The translations under genes and the position numbers were made by a program. A stretch of 64,000 nucleotides of DNA from positions 372,001-436,000 of the forward strand of contig NZ_JAGKJK010000001.1 in assembly GCF_020329435.1 (NCBI RefSeq), given 5' to 3'. This DNA is from Bradyrhizobium hereditatis. GTDB taxonomy: Bacteria > Pseudomonadota > Alphaproteobacteria > Rhizobiales > Xanthobacteraceae. The notes below the pieces were generated by a model. It was not told the origin of the DNA. It made no database searches and saw only the letters and a list, made by a program, of their open reading frames with translations. This document shows positions 1-9,301 of this stretch, piece by piece. Position 1 is the first letter of the stretch. The number at the start of each line of letters is the position of its first letter.

Positions 1-321
1 GGTCACTCTGACTATGCCACGGATGGGCTTAAAAGGTGACGATGGGCAAGGCGCCTGCGCCCGTTCTGCCCGTCGTGCCGGATCGCAGCGCTGTATCAGC
101 CTTGGTCGGCGCTGAATAGATGGCCGCAACGCCCCGCTTTGATCCGGATTGATCGCTTTTTCCGCTGGCATTAATCGCTGGCGCCGGGACCGGGAGGGCG
201 GCTATCACGGCCCGTGCCGGCCTTTGTGACTTGAAGCCACGCAAGCGGCTGGCTTAGCTGTCGCAACCTTGAATCAGCTAAAATTCAACGGCGCAAACGG
301 GGCGGGGAAGGCATTCAGGAC
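1..321. other. Left edge without a supported gene
   Basis: I see no convincing gene here. A TTG-started reading frame on the minus strand (29-244) has no recognisable features and no clear ribosome binding site. The plus-strand frame open at position 1 closes at 39 and could be the tail of an upstream gene, but 12 codons are too few to judge. Confidence 0.5.
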
Positions 322-852
322 ATGGAAGACTTTGCGCGCGCTCTGGCTGATTTCGTTCGCGACAATCAGGCCTGGGCCGTCCCGATCGTCCTTGTGCTGG
401 CATTCGGCGAATCGCTGGCCTTCGTCTCGCTTGTGGTGCCGGCCTGGGGGGCGCTGGTCGCAATCGGCGCGCTGATCGGCGTCAGCGGCATCAGCTTCTG
501 GCCGGTGTGGCTTGCCGGCGGCATCGGCGCGGCGCTCGGCGACTGGGTCTCCTACTGGTTCGGCTATCGCTACAAGGAGCACGTCGCTGAGATGTGGCCG
601 CTGTCGCGCTATCCCGAGATCCTGCCGCGCGGTGAAGAATTCGTAAAAAAATGGGGCGTACCCTCGATCTTCATCGGCCGCTTCTTCGGACCGCTGCGCG
701 CCTCGGTGCCGCTCGCCGCCGGCATCTTCGAGATGTCCTATTGGCCGTTCCAGATCGCCAACTTCGTCTCGGCGCTGATCTGGTCGGCCGTCCTGCTGCT
801 GGTCGGCGACGTCATGGGCAAGCTCGCCGAATGGCTGTGGCGGGTGGTGTAG
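322..852 (+). CDS. DedA family membrane protein
   Basis: A 176-residue inner-membrane protein of the DedA/SNARE-associated (VTT) family. These proteins are thought to act as lipid scramblases or proton-dependent transporters in envelope homeostasis. Hydrophobic segments lie near 18-55, 60-80 and 140-165. The family signature is present as an acidic residue in the first helix (E30 in FGES) and GRFFGPLR at 119-126, whose Arg residues are essential in E. coli homologues. The length is slightly short for the family (about 190-220) but no part is obviously missing. It stands alone, and the specific substrate cannot be inferred. Confidence 0.88.
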   Translation: MEDFARALADFVRDNQAWAVPIVLVLAFGESLAFVSLVVPAWGALVAIGALIGVSGISFWPVWLAGGIGAALGDWVSYWFGYRYKEHVAEMWPLSRYPEILPRGEEFVKKWGVPSIFIGRFFGPLRASVPLAAGIFEMSYWPFQIANFVSALIWSAVLLLVGDVMGKLAEWLWRVV

Positions 853-1043
853 GCGCGGGCTGGAATAAGCCGATGATCCGGGTGTTAGCCCCCAAGATAT
901 CGGGGCCATCTTCGCGGTGCCGTCGCGCGGCCGTCGTCGCACTATCGCAGAATCGCTGATAGCTTCCGCGGCAACCGAACGACAGGCGGCAACAGGACAT
1001 CCCGCAGAACCGTTTCCATCGTCTCAACTGGGAGGACATCACC

Positions 1044-2033
1044 ATGGAATTGACACGTCGTCACGCACTCGCTGGCGCCGCGGCGCTCGCCGCCACGCCG
1101 CTCGTGCCGGCAATGCCCGCCAGCGCCGCTGCGCCGCCGGCGGAGAAGCAGGCGCCAAGCTTCTATCGCTACAAGGTGGGCGATGCGCAGGTGACGGCGA
1201 TCTCCGACGGCGTCAACAATTTCGCGCTGCCCGACACCTTCGTGCTCAATGTGAAGAAGGAGGAGGTCAACGCGGCGCTGGAAAAGGCCTTCATGCCGAA
1301 GGACAAGATGTCGATCCAGTTCGCGCCGCTCGTCATCAACACCGGCGGCAAGCTGGTCGTGGTCGATACCGGCAACGGCGCGGCCGCGTTCGCATCGAGC
1401 AAGGGCAATGTCGGCCAGTTCGGCACCAACATGGTCGCCGCCGGCTTCCACCCCAAGGCTGTCGACATGGTCGTCATCTCGCATTTCCATGGCGACCACA
1501 TCAACGGCCTGCTCACCGCCGAGAACACACCGACATTCCCCAATGCCGAGGTGCTGGTGCCGGCGGCGGAGTGGAAATACTTCATGGATGACGGCGAGAT
1601 GAGCCGGGCGCCGGAAGGGCGGATGCAGACCGTGTTCAAGAACGCGCGTCGCGTGCTCGAGGCCGGGCTTAAGAAGAAGGTCACGCCCTATGAGTGGGGC
1701 AAGGAAATCGCGCCGGGACTGACGGCGGTGGAAACCATCGGCCACACGCCGGGCCACACCTCCTATGTCCTGGCGTCAGGCTCCGACAAGGTGTTCATCC
1801 AGTCGGACGTCACCAACCTGCCGGCGCTGTTCGTCACCAATCCGGGCTGGCACCTGATGTTCGACCAGGATCCGGCGCTCGCGGAAAAGACCCGCCGCCG
1901 GGTCTACGACATGCTCGTCGCCGACAAAATGCGGGTGCAGGGCTTCCATTATCCGTTCCCGGCCAATGGCTTCGTCGAGAAGGACGGCAATGGTTACCGG
2001 CTGATCCCGGCGCCGTGGAATCCGGTCATCTGA
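1044..2033 (+). CDS. Tat-exported MBL-fold metallohydrolase
   Basis: A 329-residue metallo-beta-lactamase-fold hydrolase. The N-terminus carries a twin-arginine signal (TRRHALAG at 4-11, then an Ala-rich h-region ending near residue 30), so export to the periplasm by Tat is likely. The metal-binding HxHxDH motif is at 147-152, a further GHTPGH segment at 233-238 and a metal-ligand Asp near 255, so the binuclear Zn site appears intact. It resembles the quorum-quenching lactonase/glyoxalase II branch, but the substrate is unknown. A strong Shine-Dalgarno (GGGAGG) precedes the ATG. A 9-bp GC hairpin follows the gene. Confidence 0.9.
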   Translation: MELTRRHALAGAAALAATPLVPAMPASAAAPPAEKQAPSFYRYKVGDAQVTAISDGVNNFALPDTFVLNVKKEEVNAALEKAFMPKDKMSIQFAPLVINTGGKLVVVDTGNGAAAFASSKGNVGQFGTNMVAAGFHPKAVDMVVISHFHGDHINGLLTAENTPTFPNAEVLVPAAEWKYFMDDGEMSRAPEGRMQTVFKNARRVLEAGLKKKVTPYEWGKEIAPGLTAVETIGHTPGHTSYVLASGSDKVFIQSDVTNLPALFVTNPGWHLMFDQDPALAEKTRRRVYDMLVADKMRVQGFHYPFPANGFVEKDGNGYRLIPAPWNPVI

Positions 2034-2076
2034 CGCCAGCGCGGGCCGGAATGGCAGCCATAACTTGACGCCAGGC

Positions 2077-2100
2077 GGGCGCGGCCTTATAGCCGCGCCC
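2077..2100 (+). terminator. GC-rich hairpin after MBL gene
   Basis: A perfect 9-bp inverted repeat (GGGCGCGGC / GCCGCGCCC) with a 6-nt loop lies 44 bp after the MBL-fold gene. There is no T-run, so it may be a weak or Rho-assisted terminator. Confidence 0.45.
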
Positions 2101-2273
2101 ATGATTTTCGCTTCGACCATTGCCAACGCTCGCCGCCGCCGCACCATCGCGGTTCGGGCGGTCGTCTGCGTTTGAGATCGTCGCCCCTGCCGCCGGATCC
2201 GGTCCCGCGGCTTCTTCCCTTACCAAGAAACGCGGTCTGAACTGGCGGCTCCTACGTCAAGCAGGAGTTTGAG

Positions 2274-2951
2274 ATGTATACGCCTCCAATGTTCAAGTCC
2301 GACCGCGCCGCGAGCCTCGCGTTCGCGGAAGCGCGCGGCTTTGGCCTGGCTTGCGCGTGGGATGGCAACAAGCCGGTCGCCTCGCCGCTGCCGTTTTACT
2401 TGACCTCCAGTGCTGACGGCACGCCGCGCGCGGCGTTTCATGTTGCCCGTCACAATCCGTTGGTAAAGCTCGCCGACGGCACGACGCAGTGGATGTTGGC
2501 CGTCACCGGTGCTGATACCTATGTTTCGCCGGACTGGTACGTCTCGCCGGATCAGGTGCCGACCTGGCTCTATCAGGCGGTGCATCTGACCGGCCCGGTA
2601 CGAACGATGTCGGAGGACGAGCTCGCCCGGCAGATCGATACGCTGAGCGCGAAATTCGAAGAGCGGTTGTTGCCAAAGAAGCCCTGGCTGTCATCGAAAA
2701 TGACCGCGGGGCGGCTGGCAGCGATGAAAAAGGCGATCGTGGGCCTTGAGATGGTGGTCGAGGAGGTCGAAGGCAGCTTCAAGCTGAACCAGCACAAATC
2801 GGAGGCCGACTATACGGCGCTCGCCCACGTGCTGGCGCAAGGCGACGCAGATGCGCGCGAAATCGCAAGCCAGATGCGCACAGCGCGGCCGATGGCATTC
2901 GCCGCCGAAACGTTACAAGACAATCAACTGATTTCTGAAAGGAACGCGTGA
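2274..2951 (+). CDS. PaiB-like FMN-binding split-barrel protein
   Basis: A 225-residue protein of the PaiB / FMN-binding negative transcriptional regulator family, a split-barrel flavin fold. It starts with the typical MYTPPMF and has the internal LPFYL and ARHNPL segments, where family members bind flavin or dimerise. Bacillus PaiB is a repressor of sporulation and protease genes; most proteobacterial homologues are uncharacterised and may be flavin- or heme-linked enzymes. Its TGA overlaps the argC start codon (TGATG), so the two are probably translationally coupled, although no functional link to arginine synthesis is known. Confidence 0.87.
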   Translation: MYTPPMFKSDRAASLAFAEARGFGLACAWDGNKPVASPLPFYLTSSADGTPRAAFHVARHNPLVKLADGTTQWMLAVTGADTYVSPDWYVSPDQVPTWLYQAVHLTGPVRTMSEDELARQIDTLSAKFEERLLPKKPWLSSKMTAGRLAAMKKAIVGLEMVVEEVEGSFKLNQHKSEADYTALAHVLAQGDADAREIASQMRTARPMAFAAETLQDNQLISERNA

Positions 2952-4003
2952 TGAGCTCGAAGAAGAAGATCGGCATTCTCGGCGCCTCCGGTTACACCGG
3001 CGCCGACGCGGTGCGCCTCCTGGCGCGGCATCCGAACGCCGAGATCACGGCGCTCACCGCCAACACCCATGCCGGCAAGGCGATGGGCGATGTCTTTCCG
3101 CATTTCTTCATGCTGGACCTGCCCAAGCTGGTCGAATGGGAAAACGTCGAGTGGACTTCGCTCGACGCTGTGTTCTGCGGGCTGCCGCACGGCACCACAC
3201 AGGAAATCATCGCTGCCGTGCTCAAGGCCAATCCCGACATCAAGGTGCTCGACATGTCCGCCGATTTCCGGCTGCGCGACAAGGACACCTATGCGCAATG
3301 GTACGGTCATGAGCACCGGGCGCTCGAACTGCAGAGCGAGGCGGTCTATGGCCTGACCGAGTTCTACCGGGACAAGATCACGTCGGCGCGGCTCGTCGCC
3401 TGTCCCGGCTGCTATCCGACCGCGGCGCTGCTCGCGCTGGTACCGCTGGCGAAGGCAAGGCTGATCGACGTCCAGGACATTGTCATCGACGCCAAATCGG
3501 GCGTTACGGGCGCCGGCCGCGGCTTGAAACAGAACACGCTGTTCAGCGAGGCGGGCGAGGGGCTGTCGCCCTATTCGGTCGGCACCCACCGGCATGCACC
3601 GGAGATCGAGCAGGAGATCGGCGTCGCCGCAGGCACGGCAGTGACGGTGAACTTCACGCCGCACCTGATCCCGATGGCGCGCGGCGAACTCTGCACGTCC
3701 TATGTCAAGCTCGTCGGCGGCGCGACGCCGGATGATCTGCGGGGCGCGCTGGAAAAGGCCTATGCCAACGAGCCTTTCGTGCATGTCGTCAAGAAGGGTG
3801 TGCTGCCGCAGACCCAAAACGTGCGCGGCTCCAACTATGTGCAGATCGGCGTCGTCGCCGACCGCATCAAGAACCGGGCGATCGTGATTTCCACGCTCGA
3901 CAATCTGGTGAAGGGCTCGGCCGGACAGGCGATCCAGAACATGAACCTGATGTTCGGCCTGCCCGAAACCGCCGGGCTGGAGCAAATCGCGCTGTTCCCG
4001 TGA
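2951..4003 (+). CDS. argC: N-acetyl-gamma-glutamyl-phosphate reductase
   Basis: Third enzyme of arginine biosynthesis; it reduces N-acetylglutamyl phosphate to the semialdehyde with NADPH. The Rossmann loop GASGYTGAD is at 11-19 and the catalytic Cys is C154 in CPGCYP, with the conserved HRHAPEI segment further on. About 350 residues is normal for the long ArgC type. I take the ATG at 2951, which overlaps the preceding stop codon; a GTG one codon upstream is also possible. Its neighbour downstream is a methyltransferase, 14 bp away. Confidence 0.96.
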   Translation: MSSKKKIGILGASGYTGADAVRLLARHPNAEITALTANTHAGKAMGDVFPHFFMLDLPKLVEWENVEWTSLDAVFCGLPHGTTQEIIAAVLKANPDIKVLDMSADFRLRDKDTYAQWYGHEHRALELQSEAVYGLTEFYRDKITSARLVACPGCYPTAALLALVPLAKARLIDVQDIVIDAKSGVTGAGRGLKQNTLFSEAGEGLSPYSVGTHRHAPEIEQEIGVAAGTAVTVNFTPHLIPMARGELCTSYVKLVGGATPDDLRGALEKAYANEPFVHVVKKGVLPQTQNVRGSNYVQIGVVADRIKNRAIVISTLDNLVKGSAGQAIQNMNLMFGLPETAGLEQIALFP

Positions 4004-4017
4004 TGTGAGGTGCTGCG

Positions 4018-4626
4018 GTGGATGAAGCGACGCTGCAATTCTACCGCAGCAATGCGGAAGCCTATGCGAGGCGTGAGATCACCTCCCGCCATGCGCGGCT
4101 CACGGCGTTTCTCGCGCTGTTGCCGCCGCGCGCCGTCATTCTCGAACTCGGCTGCGGGGCAGGCGGCGACACCGCGGAAATGCTGGCGTGCGGGTTCGAC
4201 GTTCGTGCGACGGACGGTTCACCGGAAATGGCAGCGGTGGCTTCGAAGCGCCTCGGCCGCCCCGTCGAAACGCTGTTGTTTCATAATCTCAAGGAGGTCG
4301 AGGCTTACGATGGCGTTTGGGCGAACGCTTGCCTGCTTCATGTTCCACGTGAAGAGCTTGCAACAGTGCTTTCGCTGGTATGGCGCGCGTTGAAGCCGCG
4401 CGGCGTGTTCTACGCCAGCTACAAGGAAGGCGACGCCGGCGGACGCGACACGCTCGATCGCTACTACAACTATCCCTCGCAGGACTGGCTACGTGCTACC
4501 TATGCCGCGGCGGGGAAATGGAATTCGCTGTCGATGGAGCGCGGCGAGGTCAAGGGATTTGACGACAAGATGGCACCAATGCTGTTCGTCTTCGCTCAAA
4601 AAGCGCCTGACTTTCGTCCAAGTTGA
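4018..4626 (+). CDS. Class I SAM-dependent methyltransferase
   Basis: A 202-residue small-molecule-type methyltransferase. SAM-binding motif I is seen as ILELGCGAGGDT at 41-52, followed by the acidic post-I segment (RATDGSPEM) and a conserved WANACLLHVP segment at about 101-110. The start is a GTG, chosen because it is the first codon of the aligned fold and because it sits 14 bp after argC, suggesting cotranscription. The substrate is unknown. It resembles the tellurite-resistance/UbiE-type group. Confidence 0.85.
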   Translation: MDEATLQFYRSNAEAYARREITSRHARLTAFLALLPPRAVILELGCGAGGDTAEMLACGFDVRATDGSPEMAAVASKRLGRPVETLLFHNLKEVEAYDGVWANACLLHVPREELATVLSLVWRALKPRGVFYASYKEGDAGGRDTLDRYYNYPSQDWLRATYAAAGKWNSLSMERGEVKGFDDKMAPMLFVFAQKAPDFRPS

Positions 4627-4792
4627 TAATTTGCCTGGAAATTGCTGATCGCTGACCGGGCGGGGAATTCCCGGCGGGAAGATGTGGCTGACGCGCTACA
4701 GCATTAGAGAACGAATCCAGTAGAACCATTCCGAAGTACCGGCAGTGCCTGTGTCGGGACGTTCTGGAAATGCCGGACTGGGAATGCCGTTA

Positions 4793-6202
4793 ATGAAAAT
4801 GAAGAAGTATCTGCTGGCCACCGCGCTCGTTGGCCTGGGCTCCGCCCCGACACTCGCCGCAGACCTCGCTGCCCGCCCTTACACCAAAGCCCCCGCACTG
4901 GCCGCCGTCTATGACTGGACCGGCTTCTACATCGGCGTCAACGCCGGCGTCGGTCTTGGCCGCGATCGCTTCCAGCATGATTGGCTCGGCGTAGGATCGG
5001 TCAATTCGTTCTACGTCTCGCCGCAAGGCGGCTTCGGCGGCGGTCAGGTCGGCTATAATTGGCAGACCGGCTCGTTTCTCGGACCGATCGTCTTCGGTAT
5101 CGAGGCGGACATTCAGGGCGCAGGCCTCGATGACCGCACCACCTTCAGCGAGGCCGGTGTTCTGAGAAGCTACAGCCAGAAGCTGGATTGGTTCGGGACG
5201 GCGCGTGGACGAATCGGCATCGCGAAGGGGCCCGTGCTGAGCTATTTCACCGCCGGTTTCGCCTACGCCAACGTCAAGACCAATGCGAGCGCATCGTTCG
5301 GCGGCATCACCAACACATTTTCGAACGAGCGCACGGCGGGCGGTTGGGTGATCGGCAGCGGCGTCGAAGCCGCGCTGGGCGGCAACTGGACCGGCAAGAT
5401 CGAGTATCTCTACTTCAATCTCGGCAACAAAAGCGACCTCGCCACGTTAGGCGCCACCACGCCGATCCAGACCGAACTGCGCGAGAACATCTTCCGGGTC
5501 GGTCTGAACTACCGGATCGGCGGCAGCGCTTATGCGCCGGTCGCGGCCGCAAACTGGGCCGGCTTCTATCTCGGCGGCAATTTCGGCTCTGGCATCGGAC
5601 GCGACCGCAGCACGCTGAGCATTCCGGCAGTGCCGATCCTTCAGACCTTCAACCTCGCACCCGACGGCATCAATGGCGGCGTGCAGGCCGGCTACAATTG
5701 GCAGGCGGCCAACTGGGTGTTCGGTCTTGAGGCCGATATCCAGGGCAGCACCCAGCAGGATGACAAGACCTGCATTCTCTCTTGCACGCCCGGGCTCACG
5801 GCGGCTTACGACGCCACGCTGCCGTGGTTCGGCACGGTGCGCGGCCGGCTGGGCTATTCGGTCGGATCGACCTTGTTCTATGCGACCGGCGGTCTTGCCT
5901 ACGGCAGCGTCAAGACCAAGATCAACACGACCTCCTTCGTCGGGCCGGTGACACAATCGTTCGAGCATACCAAGACCGGCTGGACCGCGGGCGCGGGCAT
6001 CGAGACGCCGTTCACGCTGCTCGGATTGCTGGGCCCGAACTGGACGACCAAGACAGAATATCTCTACGTCGATCTCGGCTCGACCTCGGACAACTTTGTC
6101 TTCGGCGCTGTTCCGGCGACGGCAACCCGCTCAGTCACCGAACACATCTTCCGCACCGGCATCAACTACCACTTCAATTCGCCTGTTGTTGCCAAGTACT
6201 GA
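4793..6202 (+). CDS. Outer membrane protein with two tandem beta-barrel domains
   Basis: A 469-residue Omp25/Omp31-like protein. A Sec signal peptide (MKMKKYLLATALVGLGS, cleavage near AADL) precedes two homologous halves. The first opens with DWTGFYIGVNAGVGLGRDR and ends with ENIFRVGLNYRI. The second opens with NWAGFYLGGNFGSGIGRDR and ends with EHIFRTGINYHF. Each half is about 220 residues and contains the internal GYNWQ, EADIQG, and LPWFGTVRGRLGY-type strands of an 8-stranded barrel, so the gene encodes a fused duplicate. The terminal aromatic needed for BAM recognition lies close to the C-terminus. I use the ATG at 4793; upstream codons lack signal-peptide character. Confidence 0.88.
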   Translation: MKMKKYLLATALVGLGSAPTLAADLAARPYTKAPALAAVYDWTGFYIGVNAGVGLGRDRFQHDWLGVGSVNSFYVSPQGGFGGGQVGYNWQTGSFLGPIVFGIEADIQGAGLDDRTTFSEAGVLRSYSQKLDWFGTARGRIGIAKGPVLSYFTAGFAYANVKTNASASFGGITNTFSNERTAGGWVIGSGVEAALGGNWTGKIEYLYFNLGNKSDLATLGATTPIQTELRENIFRVGLNYRIGGSAYAPVAAANWAGFYLGGNFGSGIGRDRSTLSIPAVPILQTFNLAPDGINGGVQAGYNWQAANWVFGLEADIQGSTQQDDKTCILSCTPGLTAAYDATLPWFGTVRGRLGYSVGSTLFYATGGLAYGSVKTKINTTSFVGPVTQSFEHTKTGWTAGAGIETPFTLLGLLGPNWTTKTEYLYVDLGSTSDNFVFGAVPATATRSVTEHIFRTGINYHFNSPVVAKY

Positions 6203-6203
6203 G

Positions 6204-6262
6204 TGGCGTTGGGAACGCCAAAGAGAAACCCCGGAGCCGAGCTGCGGGGTTTCTTCTTTCTC
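6204..6262 (+). terminator. Double hairpin terminator of the OMP gene
   Basis: Two consecutive hairpins follow the stop codon: TGGCGTT-ggg-AACGCCA at 6204-6220 and AAACCCCG/CGGGGTTT at 6226-6252. The second runs into a T-rich tract (TTTCTTCTTTCTC), a typical intrinsic terminator for a highly expressed porin. Confidence 0.85.
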
Positions 6263-6280
6263 TAGATGAACGAGAGTTCC

Positions 6281-6685
6281 TCAAACCACCTTGAAGATCG
6301 CCAGCGCCAGAACGGCCTGGGCGAGGAAGCCGACGGTGAAGGCGAGCGTGCGGAAGACTGGCAAGCCGAGCGTGTAGACGATCAGATGCGCGACGCGGGC
6401 CCAGAAATAGACCGCGCAGGCATAGACGGTCCATTTGGTGGAATAGTCGAGATCGTGCAGGATCAGGACCAGCGGGGCAAAGATTATCAGGTTCTCGACT
6501 GCGTTGTCGTGGGCGAACATCAGCCGATTGGCCCATTCAGCGTGCGGCTTGTCGCTGCGCGAAGGATTTGCCATCGCCCCGGAAAGCCCGCGCACCTGAC
6601 AGCGGTTGATGATGTAGGGGATCCACATCAGCCCGGTCAAAATCACGGTCAGAGTCAGCCAGAACAATTCACTCGTCGGTGTCAT
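6281..6685 (-). CDS. MAPEG family membrane protein
   Basis: A 134-residue integral membrane protein of the MAPEG superfamily (membrane-associated eicosanoid/glutathione metabolism). Four hydrophobic segments are visible (about 7-25, 55-80, 85-105, 110-132). The signature appears as RSDKPHAEWANRLMFAHDNAVENL at about 42-65, with the N/E pattern of helix 2. Bacterial members may bind glutathione, but most, including this, have no assigned substrate. It is convergent with the upstream OMP gene. Confidence 0.87.
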   Translation of the reverse strand: MTPTSELFWLTLTVILTGLMWIPYIINRCQVRGLSGAMANPSRSDKPHAEWANRLMFAHDNAVENLIIFAPLVLILHDLDYSTKWTVYACAVYFWARVAHLIVYTLGLPVFRTLAFTVGFLAQAVLALAIFKVV

Positions 6686-6760
6686 TGTCTTCCCCTCAAC
6701 TGATTTCGAATCCCGGCGCGGGATATCGGGTTATCTCTACTACGTCACAGTCGTTCAAAC

Positions 6761-6858
6761 CCTCATCCTGAGGAGCCCGCGGAGCGGGCGTCTCGAAGGA
6801 TGTAGGCCACCGACGGGCCTCATGGTTAGAGACGCGCTTCGCGCTCCTCACCATGAGG
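6761..6858. repeat. Intergenic inverted-repeat element (CCTCATCCTGAGGAG type)
   Basis: A roughly 98-bp palindromic element. It starts with CCTCATCCTGAGGAGC and ends with GCTCCTCACCATGAGG, with internal complementary segments (GCGTCTCGAAGGATG versus CATGGTTAGAGACGC). I recognise this layout as a family of repeated extragenic elements common in Bradyrhizobium genomes; the copy number elsewhere cannot be judged from one window. Confidence 0.7.
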
Positions 6859-6902
6859 GGCTCATGACGCAGCAGGACTATAGCGAAGTGGGCGCCGCAG
6901 CG

Positions 6903-8708
6903 CTATGCACGGACCTTGACGTAGCTGCCGGGCGCGTCCTCGATCGGCGGCAGTTCCTCCGAGCCGACGGCGCGCGCGGGCACGCGCTCGGCGTCGATGC
7001 CTTCCAGCCATTGCAGCCAGTTGGGCCACCACGAACCCTTGTGCTCGGTGGCGTTCCTCAGCCACTCGGCGAGCGAGACGTTCTTGATGTTGTCGTTGGT
7101 CCAGTACTGGTACTTGCCAGCCGCCGGCGGGTTCACGACGCCCGCGATATGGCCCGACCCGGACAGCACATATTTGACCGGGCCGCCGAAGAACTGCGAG
7201 CCATAGAGCACGGAGTCCGCCGGCGCGATGTGGTCCTCGCGGGTCGCCAGATTGTAGACGGGCACCTTGACCTTCGACAGGTCGAGCAGCGTGTTGTCGA
7301 GCACCATGCTGCCGGAGGAGAGTCGGTTCTCCAGATAGCAGTTGCGCAGGTAATAGGAATGGTTGGCCGCCGGCATGCGCGTGGCGTCGGAATTCCAGTG
7401 CAGGAGGTCGAAGGACGCGGGCTGCTGTCCCTTCAGGTAGTTGCTGACGACGTACGACCAGATCAGGTCGTTGGAGCGCAGCATGTTGAAGGCCATCGCC
7501 ATCTTGCTGCCTTCGAGAACGCCCCGCGCCTCCATCTCGCGCTCCAGCGTCGAGATCTGGTCCTCATCGACGAACACCAGCAGATCGCCGGCATGGGTAA
7601 AATCGACCTGCGCAGCGAAGAGTGTCGCCGAGGTGACGCGCTGGCGCCGTTTCTCGGCGAGCCAGGCCAGCGTCGAGGCGAGCAGGGTGCCGCCGACGCA
7701 GTAGCCGGCGGTATGGACTTTCATCTCGCCCGTCACCTTCTCGATGACGTTCATCGCGGCGAGCGGGCCTTCCTTCATGTAGTCGTCGAAGGTCTTCTTG
7801 CCGAGTTCCTTGTCGGGATTGACCCAGGAGATCACGAACACCGTGATGCCCTGATCGACGCACCATTTGATGTATGATTTTTCCGGCTTGAGATCGAGAA
7901 TGTAGAACTTGTTGATCCAGGGCGGCACGATCAGGAGCGGGGTGCGCAGCACCGTTTCCGTCGTCGGCGTATACTGGATCAGCTGCATCAGGTCGTTCTG
8001 GTAGATCACCTTGCCCGGCGTCGTCGCCATGTTGACGCCGACGACGAGGTTCGACGGGTCGGACTGGCGGATTCGCAACGTGCCGCGTCCGGCCTCGATG
8101 TCCTCGGCCAGCATCTTCATGCCGCGAACGAGATTATCGCCGCTCGTGGCCAGCGTCTCGCGCAGCACTTCCGGATTGGTGAGCACGAAATTCGACGGCG
8201 AGATCGCGTTGGTGATCTGCTGCACGTAGAACTCGGCCTTCTTGCGCGTATGCGGATCGATGCCTTCGGCGTTCTTCACCAGCTCCTGCGCCCACTGCGT
8301 GGTGAGCAGGTAAAGCTGCAGGATGAAATCGAAGAACTGATTCGATTTCCACTCGGGGTCCTTGAAGCGCTTGTCGCGCGGCGACGGCTCGATTGCGGGC
8401 TTGGCCGCTTCGCCTGCCATGCGACGCGCCGCCGAACCCCAGAGATCGAGATAGGCCTTGCCCAGCTTGGTCTGCAATTCCGCGGCGCGCTCCTTGTCCG
8501 AGAACCAGTATTCGGCGACCGCAGAGAATGTCTTGATTACTTCACCGATTTCGCTGGGCGGCTTGTCCTTTGGTTCCCCGTCCTCGCGCGGCTTGAGATA
8601 GGCCGCGAGCGCCTGGCCGCTCGACTCCATCGCTCTCGCGATGTTCATGGCGAAGGCTTCGGCGTTGAATGTTGTCGAAGCCTGGGTTTCGGTGTTGACG
8701 TCACTCAT
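6903..8708 (-). CDS. phaC: Class I poly(3-hydroxyalkanoate) synthase
   Basis: A 601-residue PHA synthase that polymerises (R)-3-hydroxybutyryl-CoA into PHB storage granules. The lipase-like box GYCVGG places the nucleophile at C337, and the rest of the triad is D492 (REDHIAP) and H520 (SGSGHIAGV). The N-terminal PhaC_N domain occupies about 60-270. The length and the single-subunit layout indicate class I. It is transcribed alone, divergently from a lipoprotein; no phaA/phaB or granule phasin gene is in the window. Confidence 0.97.
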   Translation of the reverse strand: MSDVNTETQASTTFNAEAFAMNIARAMESSGQALAAYLKPREDGEPKDKPPSEIGEVIKTFSAVAEYWFSDKERAAELQTKLGKAYLDLWGSAARRMAGEAAKPAIEPSPRDKRFKDPEWKSNQFFDFILQLYLLTTQWAQELVKNAEGIDPHTRKKAEFYVQQITNAISPSNFVLTNPEVLRETLATSGDNLVRGMKMLAEDIEAGRGTLRIRQSDPSNLVVGVNMATTPGKVIYQNDLMQLIQYTPTTETVLRTPLLIVPPWINKFYILDLKPEKSYIKWCVDQGITVFVISWVNPDKELGKKTFDDYMKEGPLAAMNVIEKVTGEMKVHTAGYCVGGTLLASTLAWLAEKRRQRVTSATLFAAQVDFTHAGDLLVFVDEDQISTLEREMEARGVLEGSKMAMAFNMLRSNDLIWSYVVSNYLKGQQPASFDLLHWNSDATRMPAANHSYYLRNCYLENRLSSGSMVLDNTLLDLSKVKVPVYNLATREDHIAPADSVLYGSQFFGGPVKYVLSGSGHIAGVVNPPAAGKYQYWTNDNIKNVSLAEWLRNATEHKGSWWPNWLQWLEGIDAERVPARAVGSEELPPIEDAPGSYVKVRA

Positions 8709-8998
8709 ATCAGGAACACTATAGCTTCATTTTGCGTTCGTCACCGCGCGGATTGATGCAATGGTTTTGATTAACCAACCTGTTGCACTGCGATAAAGTT
8801 TGCGTGTTCGGACACATTGCAGCCGCATCGGCTCGATTTGCTCTTTGGGCTTTAATCGTTTCGCGCAACAATGGTTTGAACTACTACAGCGAAATCAACG
8901 CGCGGGACGATTTAGCGTTGCAAAGCTCGTACCAGCGTATCCATATGACGTCGGGATATGCATGTGCGCGGCATAGGTAGTTGGGGATTTCCGGACGG

Positions 8999-9301
8999 AT
9001 GCCGGTAAGCCGGACGATAAGGCTGTGGCCGATGGCGGCGCTGTGCGCGGCAACGATCGCGCTCGGCGGTTGCTCGACGCAGATCGCGGATATGCCGTCG
9101 CTTGGCCTGCCGGCGGACGCGCCCGAGCGCCCGAAGGAAGCCGGTGGCTATTTACCGGTTCATGACCTGCCGCCGGACCGCACTGAGGAGGCGATGAAGC
9201 CGGCCGAGCTGGCTAAAATCCAGGCAGAATTGACCGCCGCCCGGGACCGTCAGGCCGCTGCAGCCAGCCCGGCTGCCCCGGCAAAACCGGCCAAGAAGTG
9301 A
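8999..9301 (+). CDS. Small Ala/Pro-rich lipoprotein
   Basis: About 100 residues. A short basic N-terminus and hydrophobic stretch end in the lipobox ALGGC (lipidated Cys near residue 25), predicting an envelope lipoprotein. The mature part is acidic and Pro-rich, then has an AELTAARDRQAAAA helix and a low-complexity PAAPAKPAKK tail. I prefer the ATG at 8999 over a TTG 18 bp upstream. I recognise no domain; similar small lipoproteins sit next to this aminotransferase in related genomes (from memory, unverified). Confidence 0.75.
   Translation: MPVSRTIRLWPMAALCAATIALGGCSTQIADMPSLGLPADAPERPKEAGGYLPVHDLPPDRTEEAMKPAELAKIQAELTAARDRQAAAASPAAPAKPAKK

Noticed and set aside
29..244. 71-codon minus-strand frame at the window start
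   Set aside because: TTG start, no ribosome site, no recognisable features.
8713..8738. EcfG-like GGAAC-N18-GTT near phaC
   Set aside because: Spacing of 18 is outside the accepted 16-17 bp and no unit follows it.
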